Part shown: positions 25,116 through 30,419 of the stretch, one piece after another
How positions within the stretch are numbered: the first letter of the stretch is position 1
How the letters are laid out: every line of letters begins with the position of its first letter
Source of the DNA: JANMEX01 sp043776635
GTDB taxonomy: Bacteria; Pseudomonadota; Alphaproteobacteria; Rhizobiales; Rhizobiaceae
Assembly (NCBI GenBank): GCA_043776635.1
Contig: JAYVRA010000033.1
Coordinates: forward strand, 1-30,419
Length of the DNA stretch: 30,419 nt
Direction of reading: 5' to 3'
Program-made: the position numbers and the translations under genes
The notes under the pieces: model-generated
Told to the model about the DNA's origin: nothing
What the model saw: only the letters and a program-made list of their open reading frames with translations
Databases searched by the model: none

Positions 25116-26117
25116 TTAACTGACAGTAAATCCATGACAGAACGGGTCGCGGTCATCGATGAAGATGGTGTTATAACCAGTCATGCGCGCCCAACCGCCA
25201 ATTGACGGTATCATGGCGTTATAGCCCGCCACTTGCGCTTCCTGCTCCACACGGCCCTTGAACAGCGATCCAATGATGGATTCGTGGACGAAATCATCAC
25301 CCGCTTTTAAGCGCCCTTTGCCAAAAAGCTGCGCCATACGGGCGGATGTGCCCGTGCCACATGGCGAACGGTCGATGGCCTTTTCACCATAGAAAACCGC
25401 GTTGCGGGCATGGGCTTGCGGGTGCGTTGGTTGACCTGTCCACAGCAGATGCGAGAGCCGGTTTATGGACGGATTTTCAGGGTGCTCAAATATGTAAAGC
25501 GCGTTAAGACGCTCGCGCAATACCGGACTCCATTTGATGAAATCAAGCGCCGTGTAATCCGCCATGTCGCGATAGTTTTCTTGGGGCTCGACGATGGCAT
25601 AAAAATTTCCACCATAGGCGACGTCAACTTTGAGCATCCCTAGGTCCGGGCACTCCACTTCGAGACCGGTCTTATAGAGGAACGACGGCACATTCGTAAT
25701 GCGGACTTCCTCAATGTATTGCCCGTCTTGTTTGTACTCGGCGATGACAAGGCCCGCAGGCGTATCGAGCCTCAGCACACCCGGCGTCTTTGGCGCGACC
25801 AATCCTTGCTCCAGCGCCATCGTTACCGTGCCGATTGTGCCGTGGCCGCACATGGGCAGGCAGCCGGACGTCTCAATGAATAATATTGCGATATCGCAAT
25901 CGGCCCGCGTCGGCGGGTAGAGAATCGAGCCGGACATAATGTCGTGCCCGCGCGGTTCGAACATCAAGCCCTTACGAATCCAGTCAAACTCGGCAAGGAA
26001 ATGCGCGCGCTTTTCCATCATCGTGTTGCCGACAAGATTCGGGCCGCCACCCGCAACAAGCCGGACCGGATTGCCGCACGTGTGGCCGTCGATGCAAAAG
26101 AAAGAATGGCGCGCCAT
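25116..26117 (-). CDS. 4-hydroxyproline 2-epimerase
   Basis: Proline racemase superfamily enzyme converting trans-4-hydroxy-L-proline to cis-4-hydroxy-D-proline, the first step of bacterial hydroxyproline degradation. The 333 residues contain both catalytic cysteines: C90 in MCGHGTIG and C253 in DRSPCGTGTSARMA. Having both Cys argues for a racemase/epimerase and against trans-3-hydroxyproline dehydratase, in which the first is Ser or Thr. Proline racemase itself cannot be excluded by motif alone, but the neighbours (a D-amino acid dehydrogenase and a DHDPS-family enzyme) make hydroxyproline the likely substrate. It starts 14 bases after the dehydrogenase stop, as the last gene of a three-gene operon. 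Confidence 0.92.
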   Translation of the reverse strand: MARHSFFCIDGHTCGNPVRLVAGGGPNLVGNTMMEKRAHFLAEFDWIRKGLMFEPRGHDIMSGSILYPPTRADCDIAILFIETSGCLPMCGHGTIGTVTMALEQGLVAPKTPGVLRLDTPAGLVIAEYKQDGQYIEEVRITNVPSFLYKTGLEVECPDLGMLKVDVAYGGNFYAIVEPQENYRDMADYTALDFIKWSPVLRERLNALYIFEHPENPSINRLSHLLWTGQPTHPQAHARNAVFYGEKAIDRSPCGTGTSARMAQLFGKGRLKAGDDFVHESIIGSLFKGRVEQEAQVAGYNAMIPSIGGWARMTGYNTIFIDDRDPFCHGFTVS

Positions 26118-26131
26118 TATATGGATCCCGT

Positions 26132-27373
26132 CTAGAATCTTTGAGGGTTAAACGGTGACAGGTCGAGCGAGGGAGTTTCACCGGATATGATCTCGCAAAG
26201 CAAGCGGCCTGTCGCGGCGGATTGCGTGAGGCCCAAATGTCCGTGGCCAAAGGCATGGATGATGTGTAGCGATTTTTGTGAAGGGCCAATGGCCGCTAGA
26301 GTATCTGGCAGCGATGGCCGGTAGCCCATCCATTGCACGCCGCGCTCTGTCTTCAAATCCGGCAAGTAGCGCTTGGCTTTTTCAAGCATCGCTTCGGGGC
26401 GCTTATAGTTTGGCTTGATGTCGAGCCCAGCCAGTTCGACTGCCCCGCCAATGCGAATTCCGGTGGAAAGCGGCGTCAAAACAAAGCCATCGCTTGAAAA
26501 TATCAACATCCGCTTGGCATCGAACGCACTTGCAGGCAGATTGGTATTATAACCTCGTTCGGTTTCGAGCGGAATTTTTTCGCCAACGGTGGCAGCTAAT
26601 TTATGGCTCCATGCACCCGCCGCGTTGATGACGTAATCAGCTTGCATCTGCTGGCCGTCGGCCAGAGTCACACTGGCTTTATCGCCATTGCCGTCGAGCG
26701 TGGTGACGGTTGCTTGAAGGAATTTTGCACCAAGTTTTTCCGCATAGTTCCAAAGCGCCATGCTGTAGTCATATGGATTACTCAGCGTGCGCCATGAGGG
26801 TGAAAATGTGCCTGCAACGATTGACGGGCTGAGGCCGGGTTGGAGCTCGGCAAGGCGCGAACCCCGCACATGCTCAAATGGCACACCGTGAGTTTTGCGG
26901 AACTCCCATCCGGCAAGTGCATTTTGGTATGCACTTTCGCCGGAATAGAGCTCCAACGACCCGTCAGCGCGGATCATAGATTGAGCGCCGGCACGTGCCG
27001 CAAGCGCCAACGTTTCCTTTTCAGACATGCGCATCATGGCGACCTGCGCGGCAACAGATTTTGCACGCTTGGCAGGCGAACTTTCGCGGACCAAACGCAG
27101 CAACCATGGCAATATCGTAACGAAGTATGATGGTGGAATGGAGAGCGGCCCGAGCGGGTCCATCAGCCAGCGCGGCACGTTTTTCAACATGCCCTTGTGG
27201 GCCATCGGCATCACATCGGAAAAAGCCAGAGCCGAGGCGTTGCCGGAGCTTGTGCCTTTGCAGATGCCATCGCGATCTATGACAGTTACCGCAAAGCCCG
27301 CTTCACTCAAAAAGCAGGCGGCGTTTATCCCTATGATCCCGCCTCCGACAATGATGACTGACTTGTTGTTCAT
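26132..27373 (-). CDS. FAD-dependent D-amino acid (D-hydroxyproline) dehydrogenase
   Basis: DadA/DAO-family flavoenzyme, here probably oxidising cis-4-hydroxy-D-proline to 1-pyrroline-4-hydroxy-2-carboxylate. The dinucleotide-binding motif IIVGGGIIGINAACFLSEAGFAVTVID opens the protein, and the C-terminal GHGHLGLTQSAATGRLLCEIISG closes the FAD site; 413 residues is normal for single-subunit DadA-like enzymes. The frame extends 15 codons upstream into the preceding gene. I chose the ATG at 27373 because it gives MNNKSVIIVGGG and lies 7 bases after the neighbouring stop, although the Shine-Dalgarno is weak. The substrate is inferred from its position between the epimerase and the deaminase. Confidence 0.9.
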   Translation of the reverse strand: MNNKSVIIVGGGIIGINAACFLSEAGFAVTVIDRDGICKGTSSGNASALAFSDVMPMAHKGMLKNVPRWLMDPLGPLSIPPSYFVTILPWLLRLVRESSPAKRAKSVAAQVAMMRMSEKETLALAARAGAQSMIRADGSLELYSGESAYQNALAGWEFRKTHGVPFEHVRGSRLAELQPGLSPSIVAGTFSPSWRTLSNPYDYSMALWNYAEKLGAKFLQATVTTLDGNGDKASVTLADGQQMQADYVINAAGAWSHKLAATVGEKIPLETERGYNTNLPASAFDAKRMLIFSSDGFVLTPLSTGIRIGGAVELAGLDIKPNYKRPEAMLEKAKRYLPDLKTERGVQWMGYRPSLPDTLAAIGPSQKSLHIIHAFGHGHLGLTQSAATGRLLCEIISGETPSLDLSPFNPQRF

Positions 27374-27380
27374 GGACGGC

Positions 27381-28274
27381 TTAGTTGCCGATGTGTTCGG
27401 CTCTGGCAGCAATCGCATCGCGCACTATTTTTTCCACCGAGGCGCGGCGTTCACCGTACAGAGCTTTACGCGGGCGGCGGACATGTTCTGTCGTGCCGAT
27501 GGCGATGGCTTCCGCCAGCTTGATGTTCTGCACCAGATAAGTCGAAACATCGAGGTCCAGCAGCGGGCGGAACCAGCGGTATATATCTAAGGCCTCCGCC
27601 GTGCGTCCGGCGCGCATCAGGCGATAAATGGCGACTGTTTCCTTCGGGAATGCCACCACAAGACCCGCTACCCAGCCGACAGCGCCGACAGACAGCGCTT
27701 CATAGGCGAGATTATCCACACCTGTGAACAGGTCAAAACGATTGCCAAAACGGTTGATAATGTCCGTCGAACGACGGATGTCGTCAGAGGATTCTTTGAC
27801 CGCCACAAACAGCGGATTGGCTGCCAGCTCTTCCATAATGTCAGTCGTGACATCGACACGGTAGCCTATTTTGTTAGAGTAGATCATCACCGGCAGACCG
27901 CCGGCATTGGCGACATCATTGAGCGTGGCAACGGTCTCAGCAGGGTTGGTGTGATAGACCATCGACGGCACAACCATAAGACCATCGGCACCGGCTTTGG
28001 CAGCCAGCCGCGCAGCATTTTCAGCTTCGCGGGTTCCGGCTTCATTAATTGTCATGAGCACCGGCAGTTTGCCCGCGACAGATTTCGCAGTCTTAAGGAC
28101 TTCCAGCTTTTCATCATTGTTCAGCATCGGGCCTTCGCCTAGCGAACCGGCAACGATGATGCCATCCACACCCGCATCAATTTGCAAGGCGAAGCAGCGC
28201 TCCATTTCCTTGTGGTCCAAGGCTTCATTGGAATGAAACTTGGTGGTTACAGCGGGAAATACACCCTTCCACAT
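27381..28274 (-). CDS. DHDPS-family protein, probable 1-pyrroline-4-hydroxy-2-carboxylate deaminase
   Basis: TIM-barrel lyase of the dihydrodipicolinate synthase / N-acetylneuraminate lyase family. The Schiff-base lysine is K160 (VAVKESSDD) and the barrel tyrosine is Y132 (MIYSNKIGY); the N-terminal MWKGVFPAVTTKF and GSLGEGPML correspond to the family GTTGE region. It is not likely to be the lysine-biosynthesis DapA, because it sits with hydroxyproline genes. In that pathway a DHDPS homologue deaminates 1-pyrroline-4-hydroxy-2-carboxylate to alpha-ketoglutarate semialdehyde. The frame extends to 28361, but the ATG at 28274 has AGGAGA seven bases upstream and yields 297 residues, the family length. 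First gene of the operon, divergent from the GntR gene. Confidence 0.88.
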   Translation of the reverse strand: MWKGVFPAVTTKFHSNEALDHKEMERCFALQIDAGVDGIIVAGSLGEGPMLNNDEKLEVLKTAKSVAGKLPVLMTINEAGTREAENAARLAAKAGADGLMVVPSMVYHTNPAETVATLNDVANAGGLPVMIYSNKIGYRVDVTTDIMEELAANPLFVAVKESSDDIRRSTDIINRFGNRFDLFTGVDNLAYEALSVGAVGWVAGLVVAFPKETVAIYRLMRAGRTAEALDIYRWFRPLLDLDVSTYLVQNIKLAEAIAIGTTEHVRRPRKALYGERRASVEKIVRDAIAARAEHIGN

Positions 28275-28289
28275 AACACTATCTCCTAT

Positions 28290-28311
28290 TGATATATCAC
28301 TAATATATCTG
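28290..28311. promoter_or_regulatory. Candidate GntR operator (tandem 11-bp repeat)
   Basis: In the 66-bp divergent gap, TGATATATCAC is followed at once by TAATATATCTG, an 11-bp direct repeat matching at 8 of 11 positions, one helical turn apart. TGATATATCA (28290-28299) is itself a perfect palindrome. It lies 15-37 bases before the operon start codon, where a bound GntR protein would block transcription or translation start. Confidence 0.5.
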
Positions 28312-28340
28312 TACTGTGAATTTTCGTCAATGAGTTTTCC

Positions 28341-28976
28341 ATGAGTATTGAAATCAATCATCGCGCTGTTTCACACACTTTCCAAGCCTATTTAGTGTTG
28401 GAGCGCGAAATTGTGACTTTGCGCTTGGCACCCGGCCAAATGGTCACTGAAGGAACGCTCATAGACAAGGTGGGATTGGGTCGCACCCCAGTGCGCGAGG
28501 CCATCCAACGATTGGAATGGGAAGGATTGCTCGAAATCCGCCCCCGCTCCGGCATTTGCATCGCGCCACTAAACCCGACCGATTTTCCCAAGGTGTTGGA
28601 GGCGCGGCGAGGGGTGGAGATTGTCTTGGCGCAAAGCGCAGCCCGTTTTGCCTCGCCGGAACACGATGACGCGCTGCGAACGATTGGACAAGCAATGGCG
28701 GCGGCGGCAACCAACGCAGACATCGACGGTTTTTTGGATGCTGATAAGCGCTTTGACGAGGTGTTGGGCGAGGCTGCCGCGAATGCATATGCAGCGCGGC
28801 TGGCTGCGCCTTTGCAAACCCATTCGCGGCGGTTTTGGTTTCGCTTACGAAGGCCGAATTCGCTCAACCGCGCTGTCCAATGGCACGTGGCGCTGATGGA
28901 GGCAATTATTGCCCGCAATAAAGAGCTGGCGGGGTTTCAGGCCATGGCTTTGATTGACCATTTATTGGGCGAATAA
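28341..28976 (+). CDS. GntR family regulator with FCD domain
   Basis: Transcription factor, probably controlling the divergent hydroxyproline operon. The N-terminal winged helix-turn-helix is clear (about 12-78; LAPGQMVTEGTLIDKVGLGRTPVREAIQRLEWEGLLEIRPRSGICIAPL), followed by an all-helical FCD ligand-binding domain (about 85-205). Of the usual FCD metal-site residues, THSRRF and the WHVALMEAI histidine are present, while the His of the usual 'FH' motif is replaced by Asp (KRFDEVL). At 211 residues it is slightly short for the family. In Sinorhizobium a GntR-type repressor controls hyp genes, so a hydroxyproline-responsive repressor is plausible but unproven. The Shine-Dalgarno is weak; the ATG at 28341 is the only reasonable start. 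Confidence 0.88.
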   Translation: MSIEINHRAVSHTFQAYLVLEREIVTLRLAPGQMVTEGTLIDKVGLGRTPVREAIQRLEWEGLLEIRPRSGICIAPLNPTDFPKVLEARRGVEIVLAQSAARFASPEHDDALRTIGQAMAAAATNADIDGFLDADKRFDEVLGEAAANAYAARLAAPLQTHSRRFWFRLRRPNSLNRAVQWHVALMEAIIARNKELAGFQAMALIDHLLGE

Positions 28977-29074
28977 GAGGGTGTGAACGCATCTGTTCGC
29001 AATCAAGACATTATTATCGGGAACAAACCGTATGGTTAGCCAATTACCTGATTCCTGATATTTAAAGGTTATCT

Positions 29075-30328
29075 ATGTACCGCTCTCTTGCCTCAGTGTT
29101 TGCGCTTCTCACCGGAACGCTTTTTTTGCTCGCTGGTTTTGGTATGCAGGGCCTAATTATGCCGCTTCGCGGACAAGCGGAGGGCTTCACAGTTGGCCAG
29201 CTCGGCCTCTTGGGCACAGGCTGGGCGAGTGGATTTGTGTTTAGCTGTTTCTTATCGCCAAGGCTCATCAGCCGCGTAGGGCATGTGCGTGCTTTCGGCG
29301 CATTTGCGTCAGCCGGCGCAATAGTTGCGCTGCTTTCAGCGCTTATCATTAACCCGGTTGCGTGGTTTGTTCTTCGGATTGTCACCGGATTTGTCATGGC
29401 TGGTGCTTTTATGGTCATTGAAAGCTGGCTGAATGATGCTGCCACGAATGAAAATCGGGGTGTGGTTTTCGGCATGTATTTAATGGTGACTTACGCCGGC
29501 ATTACGCTTGGCCAGCTTGGCGCTGCGTTCGGAAGTACCACAAATACATCATTATTTATTGTAACAGGAGTACTTTATTGCCTTGCGCTCGTACCAACCG
29601 CGCTATCGACTGCCGCCTCCCCGAAGCTTCCTGAGGAAGCCAAAGTAGATATTGGCGCTATCTGGCGCAATTCGCCAATCGCAGCGTTTGGCTGCTTACT
29701 GATTGGCATTGCCAACGGATGTTTTGCAACACTGGGCGCGGTTTACGCCAGCCAAATCGGACTTACATCAACAAATGTGGCGATTATGATGAGTGCGGCA
29801 GTTTTGGCAGGGGCTATCATCCAGATTCCGGTGGGGCGCTTTTCTGACAAGACCGACCGGCGCTATGTGTTGGCAGCGGCGGCAACAGGGGCGGCGCTGG
29901 TGGGATTGGCGATGATTTTGTTCCAACCGCGTAGTACCGGCCTGATTTTGTTGATGGTGGCGATCTATGGAGCTCTTGCATATTCGCTCTATTCCGTCGC
30001 GGTTGCTCACGCTAACGATTTTGCTGATCCTTCCAATTTTGTCAAACTTTCCAGTGGGTTACTGCTTTTGTATGGCGCGGGAACCATTGTAGGCCCGCTG
30101 TTTGGCGCGCTGGCGATGGAGCATAGCGGGCCGGAAGGGATGTTTGCAGTAACGGCGATTGCTCATCTGCTATTGGCGGGATACGCGATGGTTCGCTCAG
30201 TCAAACGTGCGCCGATTCCAATCGGCTTACGCCGTGTGTTCCGCTCTACACCGTCAGAGCGGGCGCTGACGCCACAGTCCGTAAGGCTGGACCCGCGCTC
30301 GGAAAAGGACCAGGGCGAAATCAACTAG
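29075..30328 (+). CDS. MFS transporter (YcaD-like)
   Basis: Twelve-helix major facilitator superfamily protein of 417 residues. The opening LAGFGMQGLIMPLRGQAEGFTVGQLGLLGTGWASGFVFSCFLSPRLISRVGHVRAF matches the YcaD-like subgroup (two-helix hairpin with a loop motif-A equivalent), and GRFSDKTDRRYVL between helices 8 and 9 is the second motif-A copy. The last 40 residues form a basic, probably cytoplasmic tail. The ATG at 29075 has AAAGG six bases before it. It is 98 bases downstream of the GntR gene on the same strand; co-transcription is possible. The substrate cannot be read from the sequence. Its placement beside hydroxyproline genes is weak evidence for a role with amino acids. Confidence 0.92.
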   Translation: MYRSLASVFALLTGTLFLLAGFGMQGLIMPLRGQAEGFTVGQLGLLGTGWASGFVFSCFLSPRLISRVGHVRAFGAFASAGAIVALLSALIINPVAWFVLRIVTGFVMAGAFMVIESWLNDAATNENRGVVFGMYLMVTYAGITLGQLGAAFGSTTNTSLFIVTGVLYCLALVPTALSTAASPKLPEEAKVDIGAIWRNSPIAAFGCLLIGIANGCFATLGAVYASQIGLTSTNVAIMMSAAVLAGAIIQIPVGRFSDKTDRRYVLAAAATGAALVGLAMILFQPRSTGLILLMVAIYGALAYSLYSVAVAHANDFADPSNFVKLSSGLLLLYGAGTIVGPLFGALAMEHSGPEGMFAVTAIAHLLLAGYAMVRSVKRAPIPIGLRRVFRSTPSERALTPQSVRLDPRSEKDQGEIN

Positions 30329-30357
30329 TGGATTGATCGCAACGAAGGAGTCCAGAT

Positions 30358-30419
30358 TTGGATTCCCTTGTTTTGCTGGATGTGCGATTCAGGGTTATGC
30401 GCACAGGAATTGAGTTCAC
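30358..30419 (+). CDS. Start of a further gene, cut by the window end
   Basis: A TTG at 30358 lies seven bases after a strong AAGGAG (30345-30350) and opens a frame reading (M)DSLVLLDVRFRVMRTGIEF to the window end. The ribosome site supports a real start 29 bases after the MFS stop, so it may be in the same operon. I do not recognise the family from 20 residues. An in-frame ATG at 30397 is an alternative start without a ribosome site. Confidence 0.5.
   Translation, partial: MDSLVLLDVRFRVMRTGIEF

Noticed and set aside
27381..28274. Lysine-biosynthesis dapA
   Set aside because: The family is right, but the operon with a D-amino acid dehydrogenase and hydroxyproline epimerase points to catabolic use.

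Overview
The window looks like a chromosomal segment of an alphaproteobacterium of the order Hyphomicrobiales (Rhizobiales). Supporting points are the clpB / DUF4167 / prmC / prfA / ptsP / lysC gene order, a pyruvate carboxylase whose catalytic residues fall at the same numbers as I recall for the Rhizobium etli enzyme, a DUF6867 protein inside a branched-chain amino acid transporter operon, and intergenic repeats of the rhizobial RIME type (TTCTCCCC...GGGGAGAA). Base composition looks intermediate, near 50% GC. I cannot name the genus. I saw no rRNA, tRNA, CRISPR array, phage or complete IS element.

Left part (1-14,100). A plus-strand M23 cell-wall peptidase overlaps a convergent MmcQ/YjbR-like gene. 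A housekeeping block on the minus strand follows: clpB with a candidate heat-shock promoter, DUF4167 with a hairpin terminator, prmC-prfA (release factor methylase and its substrate), ptsP (nitrogen-PTS enzyme I) and lysC (aspartokinase). Between ptsP and lysC is a decayed toxin-antitoxin pair. The antitoxin frame has an amber codon at position 16, and the RelE-type toxin is split by a 278-bp MITE with 31-bp inverted ends and a TA target duplication. Removing the MITE and one TA restores a 96-residue toxin exactly.

Middle part (14,100-24,900). After a 535-bp gap without a convincing gene comes pyruvate carboxylase (pyc). Next is a complete branched-chain or related amino acid ABC transporter transcribed right to left: livH, livM, livG, livF, DUF6867, then the periplasmic binding protein, closed by a strong terminator. 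Its most unusual part is LivG. The normal ATPase (about 265 residues) is followed by a long Ala/Lys/Pro-rich linker and two 76-residue copies of a helix-hairpin-helix-like domain, giving 627 residues.

Right part (25,100-30,419). A hydroxyproline degradation operon (dihydrodipicolinate-synthase-family deaminase/dehydratase, FAD D-amino acid dehydrogenase, 4-hydroxyproline 2-epimerase) is divergent from a GntR/FCD regulator, with a tandem 11-bp candidate operator in between. The final enzyme of that pathway, alpha-ketoglutarate semialdehyde dehydrogenase, is not in the window. An MFS exporter-like gene and the first 20 codons of another gene end the window. The first 276 bases hold no gene or regulatory signal that I could recognise with confidence.
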